Assembly: GCA_002368955.1 (NCBI GenBank)
Contig: DFDY01000119.1
Coordinates: 1 to 34,643, forward strand
Direction: 5' to 3'
From: Bacteroidales bacterium UBA3816
Lineage (GTDB): Bacteria > Bacteroidota > Bacteroidia > Bacteroidales > P3
DNA length: 34,643 bases
Part shown: positions 25,089 to 33,209 of the stretch, piece after piece
How positions within the stretch are numbered: the first letter of the stretch is position 1
How the letters are laid out: each line of letters opens with the position of its first letter
The notes under the pieces: model-generated
Databases searched by the model: none
What the model was told of the DNA's origin: nothing
What the model saw: only the letters and a program-made list of their open reading frames with translations
Made by a program: the position numbers and the translations under genes

Positions 25089-25117
25089 AAAAAAAAAGCC
25101 CTCCATCGCTGGAGGGC
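25089..25117 (-). terminator. Rho-independent terminator of the secreted-protein operon
   Basis: Stem GCCCTCCA/TGGAGGGC with a TCGC loop at 25098-25117; read leftwards it is followed by nine T (A-run at 25089-25097). It lies 27 bases after the stop at 25145 and separates this operon from the fusion-gene promoter. Confidence 0.93.
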
Positions 25118-25144
25118 CAATGAAAAACAGAGCAACAAACTCAT

Positions 25145-27370
25145 TTAGTATTCATGTACCACACGGACGGAGCATCCGGTGGAATAGCTCATAGTGTTCT
25201 GCATGCCGCAGGCGTTGGGGCCGATATGGAAGGAATAGCCGGTGGTGCCGTTGACGTGGCTGGCAGTCCAGTAGTTACCAATGGTGCCAATGTTGGAGGT
25301 GCTGCTGCTGACACGGGCGCCAGCGGCGGGCAGGAAGACTGCGCCAGCGGCTTCCATGATGGCCCAGTTGGTGGCATTGTAGACGTTGGTGGTGTAGCTG
25401 GTATCGGTGCTCACGAAGTTCTGGCCAGCGGGGAGCTGCCAGTTGTCGGGCAAGATAACATAACCAGGAGTGCTAACCACGGTGGCCAGACCTCTCAGCT
25501 GAGAAGCGTTGGGACGCTGGGTCAGGAGGTAGGTCCACTCGCTGTAGGTGAGGGTACGCCAGGTAGCCATCTGGTTGCCGCCATTGATGATGGGGTTGTA
25601 ATAGCCCCAGTCGGCATTGGCATAGAAGTCGGTCAGGTCGTTGCCGTCGGTGGCTTCGGTATACTCGGAGTTGTTGGTAGTGGTCTCATAGGGCATGAAA
25701 CGGCCTGCGCCGCCGTCCCAGCTGCTGGTGCCATAGCCAAAGAGGTCAATCCAAGAGGTGCAGTAGCTCTGCATGTAGACGTTATTGTTGTCGCTGCCGG
25801 CAATGTCGTACTGGTGCTCGGCAAAACGCCAAGTCTTGATACGGGGACGATACTGCAGGTTGCCCTGGGAGAAGTTGACACGGGTGTCGGCGCTCACGCT
25901 GAAAATGCCGGGCAGGGCACCCTTGATGATGGGGTGTTCGAGGTTGTAGATGTGCTGGCTCATGCTGTCCATGGCGGTCTGGTAGGTGTTGCCCATGCTG
26001 TCAAGACGGTTGTTGAGAGCTTGGCCAAGGCTGTCGATACGGCCATTGAGGATGGCAATCAGAGAGTCGACATACAGTTTGTTGACTGCGTCGTAGGCTG
26101 AAGTGGGAGTGTAGACATTATGAATCTGGCTGAAGGCGTTGTTGTTGACAGAAAGCACTTCATTCAGCGTGGGGATGTAGTGAGGCAGGACAACATGCTG
26201 GTCGCCAACATAGAGGGTGTCACCGCTGATGGAAACAGCAGGATTGGGCAGGACAACATAATGGTCACCCATATAGAGGGTGTCGCCACTGACGTTCATA
26301 GTGGGGTCTGGAATAACCACATACTGGTCGCCCATGAAAATGGTGTCGCCGCTGATGCGGAAGTTGGGAGTGTTGTCGGGAAGAACTACATATTGGTCGC
26401 CCATGTAGAGGGTGTCGCCACTGATAGAGATAACGGGAGCGTTGAGGGGGAGTACCACATATTGGTCACCCATGAAGATGGTGTCGTGGCTGATGCGGAA
26501 GGAAGGAATTTGGTTGGGGAGAACCACAAACTGGTCGCCCATAAAGATAGTGTCGCCATGGATAGAGAAGTTGGGAAGAACCACGTATTGGTCGCCCATA
26601 TAGAGGGTGTCGCCACTGATGCTGATGGAGGGGTCAGGAAGGATAACGTACTGGTCGCCCATGTAGAGGGTGTCGCCGCTGATGCGGAAGAGAGGAGTTT
26701 CGTCCTGGGGAAGAATTACCCACTGGTCGCCCACGAAGAGGGTGTCGCCATGGATGGTCAGGTTGTCGCTGCCAAGGTGGGGAAGAATAACATAGGTGTC
26801 GCCAAGGAAGAGGGTGTCGCCACTGATGCTGGGCTGGATAGAGTCATAGGGGAATTCGAGGTCGTTGATGAACTGGCTCAGGCGTGTGGGAGCTCCCTGC
26901 AGGCTGTCGTAGTTGTAGCCCCATGCTCTGAAGCGGGGATCCTGCTCGTCGTAGACGAAGCTGCCGTCAATGCGACGGGCCACGTCGGCATAGTGGGCAT
27001 AAGGAACGGCAAGCATTTTTTGAGTGGTGGAAAGCATGTAGTTGTTGCCGCCCTGGGGGTCGATTTCGCTATGGATGAAGTAAGGACCATTGGCCCAGTT
27101 GATATTGGCATACACGGTGGAGTTCTCTCCCACGATAAGGGTGAAAAGGCCATTGGCGTTGGTGACGACATTGTCCTCTTGGCTATAGACCACAGTGCCG
27201 GTGGCCGAGCCCTGGAGGATGCTGATGCGCACGCTGATGTTACGATTGCTCATAAGCTGTCCCGCAGTGTTGCGGACAACAGCCTGATAGTTGAAGCCTT
27301 GCGGAGCCTGTGCAAAGGCACTGATGCTGAATGCAATGACAGCAACTAAAGTGCTAAGAATTTTCTTCAT
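25145..27370 (-). CDS. Secreted fibre-like repeat protein with FISUMP-type C-terminal domain
   Basis: A 741-residue exported protein. The signal peptide is residues 1-20 (MKKILSTLVAVIAFSISAFA). Residues 21-150 hold an N-terminal domain starting APQGFNYQAVVRNTAGQLMS, common in secreted Bacteroidota fibre proteins. Residues 182-396 carry ten repeats of about 16 residues, consensus ISGDTLYMGDQYVVLP, spaced 19-24 apart. A predicted coiled-coil region follows at about 410-470 (VDSLIAILNGRIDSLGQALN). The C-terminal part (about 480-741) resembles the Fibrobacter succinogenes paralogous domain: it begins FSVSADTRVNFSQGNLQYRP and ends CSVRVVHEY. The layout, with a beta-repeat shaft, coiled coil and globular tip, suggests a surface adhesin or fibre. 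Ligand unknown. It is the last gene of a four-gene operon, two bases after the short T9SS cargo. Confidence 0.85.
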   Translation of the reverse strand: MKKILSTLVAVIAFSISAFAQAPQGFNYQAVVRNTAGQLMSNRNISVRISILQGSATGTVVYSQEDNVVTNANGLFTLIVGENSTVYANINWANGPYFIHSEIDPQGGNNYMLSTTQKMLAVPYAHYADVARRIDGSFVYDEQDPRFRAWGYNYDSLQGAPTRLSQFINDLEFPYDSIQPSISGDTLFLGDTYVILPHLGSDNLTIHGDTLFVGDQWVILPQDETPLFRISGDTLYMGDQYVILPDPSISISGDTLYMGDQYVVLPNFSIHGDTIFMGDQFVVLPNQIPSFRISHDTIFMGDQYVVLPLNAPVISISGDTLYMGDQYVVLPDNTPNFRISGDTIFMGDQYVVIPDPTMNVSGDTLYMGDHYVVLPNPAVSISGDTLYVGDQHVVLPHYIPTLNEVLSVNNNAFSQIHNVYTPTSAYDAVNKLYVDSLIAILNGRIDSLGQALNNRLDSMGNTYQTAMDSMSQHIYNLEHPIIKGALPGIFSVSADTRVNFSQGNLQYRPRIKTWRFAEHQYDIAGSDNNNVYMQSYCTSWIDLFGYGTSSWDGGAGRFMPYETTTNNSEYTEATDGNDLTDFYANADWGYYNPIINGGNQMATWRTLTYSEWTYLLTQRPNASQLRGLATVVSTPGYVILPDNWQLPAGQNFVSTDTSYTTNVYNATNWAIMEAAGAVFLPAAGARVSSSTSNIGTIGNYWTASHVNGTTGYSFHIGPNACGMQNTMSYSTGCSVRVVHEY
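26183..26827 (-). repeat. Ten tandem coding repeats (ISGDTLYMGDQYVVLP type)
   Basis: The array encodes residues 182-396 of the secreted fibre-like protein. The core of 16 residues is well kept (SGDT, MGD and VVLP nearly fixed), while the linkers between cores vary from 3 to 8 residues. DNA identity between adjacent cores is high enough (for example CACTGGTCGCCCA-like segments) for slippage or recombination to change the copy number. Confidence 0.92.
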
Positions 27371-27372
27371 GA

Positions 27373-27888
27373 TTATTTCGCTTTGATAATTTTATAAATG
27401 TTCATTTTTGATTTGTCCGGGGTGGCAACCTGAAGCATGTAGTTGCCCGCAGCATACTGCTGCATGTCTATCTGTTCCTGTCCGCTGGTGTAGGTACCCT
27501 GCTGGAGGGCCTGGCCGTTGGAGTTGTACAGGGTGTAGTTGAGCCGCTCGGGCTCGCTGCATTCCATCACCACATGGCTGGTGGTAGGGTTAGGATAGAT
27601 GGCAATGTTCACCGTCAGGGCCTCTATACCCTCATATCGCACAAGGTCGCGCTCGGTGAAGGGTTGCTGCACTCCCTCGTTGAATTGCTCGGTGATGTTC
27701 ACCACCGTGATGGCAGGGGCTATGGAAGTTTTCACCGCCACTTCGCCACCACTGAAGCTCAGGCTGCCATGGCCGTTGGCCACATCGCCACCACAGAAGG
27801 TGATGGCCTGTTGGGCTTGCAGGCTGCAGCATCCTAACATCACTACCAGCATCAGGGCTGAAGCTTTTGCTAAAATAGATTTGTACAT
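27373..27888 (-). CDS. Short secreted protein with T9SS type A sorting domain
   Basis: A 171-residue exported protein. The signal peptide is residues 1-26 (hydrophobic core ALMLVVMLGCCSLQA). Residues 27-85 are a small beta-rich domain with GGDVANGHGSLSFSGGEVAV, and residues 95-171 are a type IX secretion C-terminal sorting domain: IYPNPTTSHVVME, YTLYNSNGQALQQGTY, AAGNYMLQVAT and a basic tail KIIKAK. In T9SS species this domain sends the protein across the outer membrane and is cut off during anchoring. The mature part would be only about 65 residues, too small for an obvious enzyme. An N-terminal SFSGGE region followed by a CTD is common beside fibre proteins in Bacteroidales. It sits 30 bases after the OmpA-family gene and two before the fibre-like gene. 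Confidence 0.88.
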   Translation of the reverse strand: MYKSILAKASALMLVVMLGCCSLQAQQAITFCGGDVANGHGSLSFSGGEVAVKTSIAPAITVVNITEQFNEGVQQPFTERDLVRYEGIEALTVNIAIYPNPTTSHVVMECSEPERLNYTLYNSNGQALQQGTYTSGQEQIDMQQYAAGNYMLQVATPDKSKMNIYKIIKAK

Positions 27889-27918
27889 TATTTAATATTT
27901 TTAGATTTTCAGTATTTA

Positions 27919-29328
27919 CTATTTCTCCTGAGTGGTCTTGGGATCGGTGATTTGCATACCCACGTTCAGCACCTCTATTTCAACGCGGCGGTTGTTGAAG
28001 CAACCCTCCTCGGTCTCGTTGGTGTCGATGGGGTATTTCTCGCCAAAGCCTTCAGTCTCCATGCGGTCCATGGCAATGCCCTTGCTGTTCAAGTAGCGTG
28101 CCACCGATTTGGAGCGGTTGAGCGACAGGCGGTCGTTATACTCGTCGCTGCCCTTGTCATCGGTGTGGCCGATAATCTTGATGCGCATCTCGGGGAAGGA
28201 TTTCAACATGAGGGCCACGTCGTCTAGCGGCGAGTAGGACTCGGGACGCAGACGGTAGCTGTCAAAGTCGAAGTTGATGTTGAAGAGGCACATGCGCTTG
28301 TCGGAAACGTCGATGCCAAGAGTCAGGAAGGCATACATCTCTGAGAAGGAATAGCAGTCCTTGCGCACATATTCCACGTTGGGATCAATCCGGATGGGCT
28401 TGTCAACGAAGACAGTGTCGGGGTTCTTTGTAACGTAAATAGTATCAATCTGGGTGATGCTGTCGTTGACCACCACGAAGACGGTGTCGATAGTCTGCTG
28501 CAGGGGCTGTTTCTTGGGCTCTTTTTTCCAGCTGTCGTCAAGCGGCAGGGCCAAACGGATGGCCACCTCAATGCCGCGGTTGTGACGCGTTTCTTGCCAC
28601 AGTTCGGCACCGAAGAAGGGGTTGCCGATGATGGAGCGGTTATAGTCAGCCACATCGGGGTTGTTCAGAATTTCGCGCTGGGCAAAAGTGTTGGTCAGGC
28701 CCCAGTTGTAGCCAGCCTCCATCGAAAACAGGATGGGAATGCCCTTGGTGCGAATCAAATAGTCAAAGCCGACACCGGCCAGCACACTCAGGTCCAGGCC
28801 GTTGATGTCGGCCTTGGTGATGGGGGCGGTGACGCCGTTGGGATAGTCTACCTCATCGTTGTAGTAAACCTCGCCGCCAAAGGCAATGTTGGCCTGCGGG
28901 GCCACCATCAGATAGGGCGAGAAATAGCTGTTGTTGAAACGGATGTTGTAGGTGATGGGCAGGCGCAGGTCCACGTAATGGGCTTTGAGTCTGTACTGCA
29001 CGTCCAGCCAGTCGAGCGAGTCACCGCGACCCACATACGACACCTCCGGACGGATGGCAAAGTTGCTCTTGCCCAAATGGAAGTGGCCAAACAGACCGCC
29101 CATTCCCTGCAGGCGCAGGTGATGGGCATAACGGTCGATGCCCTGATAGGAATAAATCATGTCGGAGAGGTTCACGCCCCCACGCAATCCAATGAGGTTG
29201 CGGGGAAACACCACCTCGTACTTTTGGTCGTTGCTGTCCTTCACAACCACACTGTCCTGGGGTGCCTGGGCCATGGCAAAACTGCCGGCCAGCACCATGG
29301 CAATGATAGAAAATAGTTTATGTTTCAT
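27919..29328 (-). CDS. OmpA-family outer-membrane protein with N-terminal beta-barrel
   Basis: A 469-residue outer-membrane protein. The signal peptide is MKHKLFSIIAMVLAGSFAMA. Residues 45-285 are a PorT-like eight-stranded barrel (GLRGGVNLSDMIYS, FAIRPEVSYVGRGD, LRLPITYNIRFN, IEVAIRLALPL). Residues 290-335 form a Pro/Thr/Val linker with the repeated DTVFV/DTIYV pattern. The C-terminal OmpA domain (about 350-455) includes FDFDSYRLRP, IIGHTDDKGSDEYNDRLSLN and the peptidoglycan-binding SLNRSKSVARYL motif. It should tie the outer membrane to the peptidoglycan. As the second gene of the operon it lies 16 bases after the lipoprotein gene; co-expression with two secreted proteins hints that it supports their display at the surface. 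Confidence 0.92.
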   Translation of the reverse strand: MKHKLFSIIAMVLAGSFAMAQAPQDSVVVKDSNDQKYEVVFPRNLIGLRGGVNLSDMIYSYQGIDRYAHHLRLQGMGGLFGHFHLGKSNFAIRPEVSYVGRGDSLDWLDVQYRLKAHYVDLRLPITYNIRFNNSYFSPYLMVAPQANIAFGGEVYYNDEVDYPNGVTAPITKADINGLDLSVLAGVGFDYLIRTKGIPILFSMEAGYNWGLTNTFAQREILNNPDVADYNRSIIGNPFFGAELWQETRHNRGIEVAIRLALPLDDSWKKEPKKQPLQQTIDTVFVVVNDSITQIDTIYVTKNPDTVFVDKPIRIDPNVEYVRKDCYSFSEMYAFLTLGIDVSDKRMCLFNINFDFDSYRLRPESYSPLDDVALMLKSFPEMRIKIIGHTDDKGSDEYNDRLSLNRSKSVARYLNSKGIAMDRMETEGFGEKYPIDTNETEEGCFNNRRVEIEVLNVGMQITDPKTTQEK

Positions 29329-29344
29329 ACTAGTCTCTTCTTAA

Positions 29345-30004
29345 TTAATGGTTTGCGGTAGTGTCGGGTTGCAGGCGGTCGGCCATCTTGTTGCCGTCGT
29401 TCCAGATGCGGAATGTCTCAGGATCAGGAATCTGCGAAGCGTAGTAGTCGTTAATGGCCTTTTTGTCAAGCACAATGTTGGAGTACTGGCAGTCTTTGAT
29501 GCCGGCCTCTTCTATCACGCCCGAAACCACTGTGGCCGTGGAGCAGGAGTAGAGTGTGTCGCCCCTCTGATTGGTCTTTGCAACAGTCTGGTAGCAGTAC
29601 ATCGTAAACTCGTTGCCCTGTCCAATGACGTTGGCCATGGAGGACTTGCCAAGCACGGTGTCTATCTGTGTTTCGCTGTAGCTGATGGGGCCCCGACGAT
29701 ACTGGCCTGAATAGGTCATGTAGAGGTCGTAGAAGATGTTTTGGTAGCGGTCTGAGGCATACTGCAATTCCATCGGCGAAACCAGATATTTGCCAACTAT
29801 CGAGGGGGGATTGATTCCCTCATGAATGACAAAACCATTATCGCGCAGCGAATCCTGTAGCCTCTCTGGTATGACGGAATAGGGTATTTTTCCGTCAGGA
29901 GTTGGCAGGACGAGCGTGTCGTCCCCGTCTTTCAGACAGCTCGAAAATAGCAAAATCGAGCATGAAAGACTCATTAACAGAATTGTTAAACGGTTAATTT
30001 TCAT
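29345..30004 (-). CDS. Predicted surface lipoprotein, function unknown
   Basis: A 219-residue lipoprotein not matched to a family. The signal peptide ends in LLFSSC with the lipidated cysteine at residue 23. It is followed by LKDGDDT, an acidic run like the lipoprotein export signal that sends Bacteroidota lipoproteins to the cell surface. The body is mixed: the segment IPERLQDSLRDNGFVIHEGI and a beta-rich region (about 75-170) that includes YDLYMTYSGQYRRGPISYSE and TMYCYQTVAKTNQRGD. No catalytic motif is seen. It is the first gene of the four-gene envelope operon behind the TATCTTTG box at 30041, with OmpA-family, T9SS-cargo and fibre-like genes after it, so a role as surface partner of those proteins is plausible. 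Confidence 0.78.
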   Translation of the reverse strand: MKINRLTILLMSLSCSILLFSSCLKDGDDTLVLPTPDGKIPYSVIPERLQDSLRDNGFVIHEGINPPSIVGKYLVSPMELQYASDRYQNIFYDLYMTYSGQYRRGPISYSETQIDTVLGKSSMANVIGQGNEFTMYCYQTVAKTNQRGDTLYSCSTATVVSGVIEEAGIKDCQYSNIVLDKKAINDYYASQIPDPETFRIWNDGNKMADRLQPDTTANH

Positions 30005-30040
30005 AGGCTATTTTTATTTATGTTATTTTTTTCTGTTTTG

Positions 30041-30048
30041 CAAAGATA
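30041..30048 (-). promoter_or_regulatory. Bacteroidota -7 promoter box for the envelope operon (TATCTTTG)
   Basis: On the minus strand TATCTTTG fits TAnnTTTG and lies 36 bases before the ATG at 30004. No -33 TTTG occurs at the usual spacing. It would drive the lipoprotein, OmpA, T9SS-cargo and fibre-like genes. Confidence 0.65.
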
Positions 30049-30130
30049 ATAAAAATATTTCATATATTAATAAATGCACCAAAAAACACAATCAAACTTC
30101 CCCCAATTTTGAATATGCTGCTTCCATCAA

Positions 30131-30325
30131 ACCCAAATCGGTCGTTAGAATTTGTGTCGGACTAGTATTTGTTTCGAACATCTTGGCAGCATCGCTGTCT
30201 TGGCATAGCCGGTCTCTCCAAAACAGCGATGTGGCCAAGATGCCGAAAGAAATGAGGATATGGCATAAATAGAGCTTGAAATGAGGATATTGTGCCCCGG
30301 TGTCGGTCTAATGACCGATTGGGGT
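30131..30325. mobile_element. Palindromic MITE-like element before the L,D-transpeptidase gene
   Basis: About 195 non-coding bases bounded by inverted arms at 30131-30149 and 30307-30325 that match at 17 of 19 positions. Within lies a second inverted repeat with 20-base arms (30179-30198 and 30223-30242, 18 of 20 matching) around a 24-base loop. A 13-base direct repeat, GAAATGAGGATAT, occurs at 30249 and 30278. The right end also folds on itself (TCGGTC-TAAT-GACCGA). No open frame and no clear target duplication were found. The terminal arms differ from those of the element at 10939. It fills most of the 380-base gap between divergent genes, so it could instead be regulatory RNA. Confidence 0.55.
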
Positions 30326-30384
30326 TAAAAGTCCAACCATCACTCCCACACAATAAAAAATGCATCACTCCGTTATCCATACAT

Positions 30385-30981
30385 ATGTTCAAAAAAATTG
30401 GAATAATAATGCTTACTGCCCTCCTTATCATCCTGTCACACATATTCCTTCGTGGCAAGAAAGCTACCGACCCCAGCCAAGCACAGATTGATGCCGCCTG
30501 GCAGTACGTTAACCAGCACGACATGAACCGCGAAATATGCCTCCTGGTGGACTATTCCCTCCCCTCAGGATGCAACCGCCTGTGGGTATGGGATTTCACC
30601 GAGCAGCACAAACTCTTCGAATGCCCCGTGGCACACGGCCGTGGCAAAGGTCTCACCATTAAGAGCACCCCCAAGGACACCGCCATCTTCAGCAACGAAC
30701 CCGACTCCTGGCTCAGCTCCCTCGGCCACTGCCGCATAGCCGAGCGCTACCATGGGCACTACGGCGTCAGCTACCGCCTCGACGGCCTCGACGACTCCAA
30801 CAGCAACCTCCGCAAGCGCAATATCGTCCTCCATGGCTACAAAACCGTACCCCCCAAGCCCATCTTCCCCCTCCCCAGCGGCCGCAGCAAAGGCTGTGTC
30901 ATGGTGGCCGACAAGAGCATGGCCGCCCTCGACTCCCTGCTGCAGCACCGCTCCAACGTCCTCTTGGTCTGCTACCTCTAA
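30385..30981 (+). CDS. L,D-transpeptidase catalytic-domain protein
   Basis: A 198-residue envelope protein with an N-terminal membrane helix or uncleaved signal (residues 4-22, IGIIMLTALLIILSHIFL) and one murein L,D-transpeptidase domain of the YkuD_2 type. Motifs seen in order: AHGRGKG (83-89), IFSNEPDSWLSSLGHCRIAE (101-120), the substrate loop YHGHYGVSYRLDGLD, the conserved VLHGY (His150) and the nucleophile Cys171 in SGRSKGCVMV. Family members form 3-3 cross-links in peptidoglycan or attach proteins to it. Start: ATG at 30385, chosen over an upstream in-frame GTG at 30292 because the latter would add a 31-residue non-signal extension that lies inside the palindromic element. It stands alone on the plus strand; 132 bases separate it from aguB. 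Confidence 0.9.
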   Translation: MFKKIGIIMLTALLIILSHIFLRGKKATDPSQAQIDAAWQYVNQHDMNREICLLVDYSLPSGCNRLWVWDFTEQHKLFECPVAHGRGKGLTIKSTPKDTAIFSNEPDSWLSSLGHCRIAERYHGHYGVSYRLDGLDDSNSNLRKRNIVLHGYKTVPPKPIFPLPSGRSKGCVMVADKSMAALDSLLQHRSNVLLVCYL

Positions 30982-31070
30982 GTGGCGTGCAATGACAGCT
31001 CTCGACCCACACAGAATTCTGAATTCGTTATTCAGCATTCAAAAAATCTCCCTATCTCAAAAAACTTTTG

Positions 31071-31078
31071 TAACTTTG
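31071..31078 (+). promoter_or_regulatory. aguB: Bacteroidota -7 promoter box for aguB-aguA (TAACTTTG)
   Basis: TAACTTTG fits TAnnTTTG and is 35 bases before the aguB ATG, with A-rich sequence upstream. No -33 box at standard spacing. Confidence 0.6.
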
Positions 31079-31113
31079 CAAAATCTTTTTCAATCCACAT
31101 AATCGTTAACTAC

Positions 31114-31989
31114 ATGAAAGTCAAGGTAGGAATAGCCCAACTGGCCAATGTGGCCGACAAGCAGCAAAACATTCAACGTTACTCCGACAAGGTGCGCCAA
31201 CTGGCAGCCGACGGAGCCCAAATCATCTGCCTGCAAGAACTCTTTGCCTCGCTCTACTTCTGCGACGAGGAACGATATGAAAACTTTCTTTTGGCCGAAC
31301 CCATCCCCGAGGGACCCACTTGCCAGCACTTCATGGCCCTGGCCAAAGAGCTGGGCGTGGTGCTGATTTGCTCCCTCTTCGAGAAACGCGCCGAAGGCCT
31401 CTATCACAATACCACCGCCGTCATCGATGCCGACGGCACCTATCTGGGCAAATACCGCAAGATGCACATCCCCGACGACCCCGGCTACTATGAGAAATTC
31501 TACTTCACCCCCGGCGACTTGGGCTACCGCGTCTTCCACACCCGCTTCGCCACCTTGGGCGTGCTCATCTGCTGGGACCAGTGGTATCCCGAAGCCGCCC
31601 GCATCACCAGCCTCATGGGCGCCCAACTTCTCTTCTTCCCCACCGCCATTGGCTGGGACGTGCGTCAGAACGAGGACGACAACCGCGAGCAGTACCAAGC
31701 CTGGCAGACCATCCAGCGCAGCCATGCCGTGGCCAACGGTGTGCCCGTCATCAGTGTCAACCGCACCGGTCTCGAAGGCGGCATGCAGTTCTGGGGCGGC
31801 AGTTTCATCACCAATGCCTTTGGCCGTGTCCTCTACCAAGCCCCCCATAAGGAAGAGGCCCTCCACATCGAAGAGCTCGACCTCGACCAGTCCGACCACT
31901 ATCGCCGCCACTGGCCCTACCTCCGCGACCGCCGCATCGACTCCTACGCCCCCATCCTCCAACGCTATATCGACCAAGACTGCAAATAA
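31114..31989 (+). CDS. aguB: N-carbamoylputrescine amidase
   Basis: A 291-residue carbon-nitrogen hydrolase. The nitrilase-superfamily triad is complete: Glu42 in ICLQELFAS, Lys116 in YRKMHIPDD, and Cys153 in LICWDQWYPEAAR. The neighbouring FYFTPGD and the WGGSFI block are typical of AguB. The enzyme converts N-carbamoylputrescine to putrescine, CO2 and ammonia. Assignment to this substrate rather than another amide is supported by the agmatine deiminase gene that follows after 43 bases. The start is ATG 31114; an upstream extension of the frame to 30982 would add a non-conserved 44-residue leader across the promoter box. Codons ending in C dominate. Confidence 0.95.
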   Translation: MKVKVGIAQLANVADKQQNIQRYSDKVRQLAADGAQIICLQELFASLYFCDEERYENFLLAEPIPEGPTCQHFMALAKELGVVLICSLFEKRAEGLYHNTTAVIDADGTYLGKYRKMHIPDDPGYYEKFYFTPGDLGYRVFHTRFATLGVLICWDQWYPEAARITSLMGAQLLFFPTAIGWDVRQNEDDNREQYQAWQTIQRSHAVANGVPVISVNRTGLEGGMQFWGGSFITNAFGRVLYQAPHKEEALHIEELDLDQSDHYRRHWPYLRDRRIDSYAPILQRYIDQDCK

Positions 31990-32032
31990 CAACAAACAAC
32001 CATTTAAATAACAACTATTAATATAGCATCAA

Positions 32033-33082
32033 ATGACCCCGAAAGAACTCTCCTACTATATGCCCGCCGAATGGGCACCCCACCAAGCCACATGGCTCAG
32101 CTATCCCCACAATGAGGACTCCTGGCCCGGCAAGATAGAAACCATCTTCCCCTCTTATCATCTCTTCATCAAAGTCCTGGCCGAGGACGAGCAGGTACAC
32201 ATCAACGTCGACGACCAGCGCATGCAGGACCACGTCGCCGAGGCCCTCATCCAGATCGATGCCAATATGGACAACATCTTCTTCCACCAGTTCCCCACCA
32301 ACGACGCCTGGTGTCGCGACCACGGTCCCGCCTTCCTGCTCAACCGTGCTGACCCAGCCAAACTCGCCATCGTCAACTGGAACCACAACGCCTGGGGCGG
32401 CAAGTACCCCTTTGAACTTGACACCCAAATACCTCTCCATATATTCAACCATCTCTCCCAGTCCGACACCAAACTGCAGCTCTTTGAACCCGGCATCGTC
32501 ATGGAGGGCGGCAGCATCGATGTCAACGGCGTCGGCGACCTCCTCACCACCACCTCCTGCCTGCTCAACCCCAACCGCAATCCCCATTTGAGTCAGAATC
32601 AGATAGAAGATTATTTGAGAGCATATTACGGAGTGGAGAATATCATCTGGCTCGGCGACGGAATCATGGGCGACGATACCGACGGCCATGTCGACGACCT
32701 CAGCCGCTTCATCTCCGAGGACACCATCATCACCGCCGTCGAAGACGACAGTTGGGACGAGAACTACTCAGTTCTCAAAAAGAACCTCGACGCCCTCAAC
32801 TCCTGCCGTCTGGCCAACGGCAAGCAGCCCACCATCGTCGAACTGCCCATGCCCGACATGGTCTTCTACGACAACCAGCGGCTCCCCGCCAGCTATGCCA
32901 ACTTCTACATTGCCAACAACAAAGTTATCTTCCCCACCTATCGCTGCCTCACCGACAACGAGGCCGCCTACATCCTCGAAGCCTGTTTCCCCGACCGTGA
33001 AATCATTGGCATCGACTCCACCGACATCGTCTGGGGCCTGGGCAGCTTCCACTGCCTCAGCCAGCAGCAGCCCGCCCGCTAG
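32033..33082 (+). CDS. aguA: Agmatine deiminase
   Basis: A 349-residue member of the peptidyl-arginine-deiminase-like guanidine-modifying superfamily. It hydrolyses agmatine to N-carbamoylputrescine and ammonia, feeding AguB. Diagnostic segments: MPAEWAPHQATWLSYPHNED at the N terminus, WCRDHGPAFLL (Asp96), EGGSIDVNG, the histidine in DDTDGHVDDLSRF (His219), and the nucleophile Cys341 in WGLGSFHCLSQQ. Full length. With aguB it completes the route from agmatine to putrescine; the arginine decarboxylase that would make agmatine is not in this window. A terminator lies 36 bases after the stop. Confidence 0.97.
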   Translation: MTPKELSYYMPAEWAPHQATWLSYPHNEDSWPGKIETIFPSYHLFIKVLAEDEQVHINVDDQRMQDHVAEALIQIDANMDNIFFHQFPTNDAWCRDHGPAFLLNRADPAKLAIVNWNHNAWGGKYPFELDTQIPLHIFNHLSQSDTKLQLFEPGIVMEGGSIDVNGVGDLLTTTSCLLNPNRNPHLSQNQIEDYLRAYYGVENIIWLGDGIMGDDTDGHVDDLSRFISEDTIITAVEDDSWDENYSVLKKNLDALNSCRLANGKQPTIVELPMPDMVFYDNQRLPASYANFYIANNKVIFPTYRCLTDNEAAYILEACFPDREIIGIDSTDIVWGLGSFHCLSQQQPAR

Positions 33083-33117
33083 CCCACCCGCGCCCACGTC
33101 CTGTCGCAACCCATATC

Positions 33118-33147
33118 ACTGCCCTCCCTGTGGGGCAGTTTTTTTTA
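33118..33147 (+). terminator. Rho-independent terminator of aguB-aguA
   Basis: Stem ACTGCCC/GGGCAGT with an 8-base loop (33118-33139), followed by a run of eight T. It lies 36 bases beyond the aguA stop. Confidence 0.92.
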
Positions 33148-33209
33148 TTCCTACCCCACTCACCCCTCATGCTCCCCACCCCGCTTATCGGCTGACCGCA
33201 TCCCCTAGT

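Noticed and set aside
26183..26827. Regularly spaced repeats that could suggest a CRISPR array
   Set aside because: The repeats are in frame, degenerate at third positions and spaced unevenly (19-24 codons); no cas genes are near.
25154..27349. Two long plus-strand frames (25154-26101 and 26120-27349) opposite the repeat protein
   Set aside because: They repeat because the real gene repeats. The minus-strand frame has a signal peptide, an operon context and a terminator; these do not.
31090..32689. Long minus-strand frames opposite aguB and aguA
   Set aside because: Both plus-strand genes have complete catalytic residues. The antisense frames arise from the strong preference for C at third positions.
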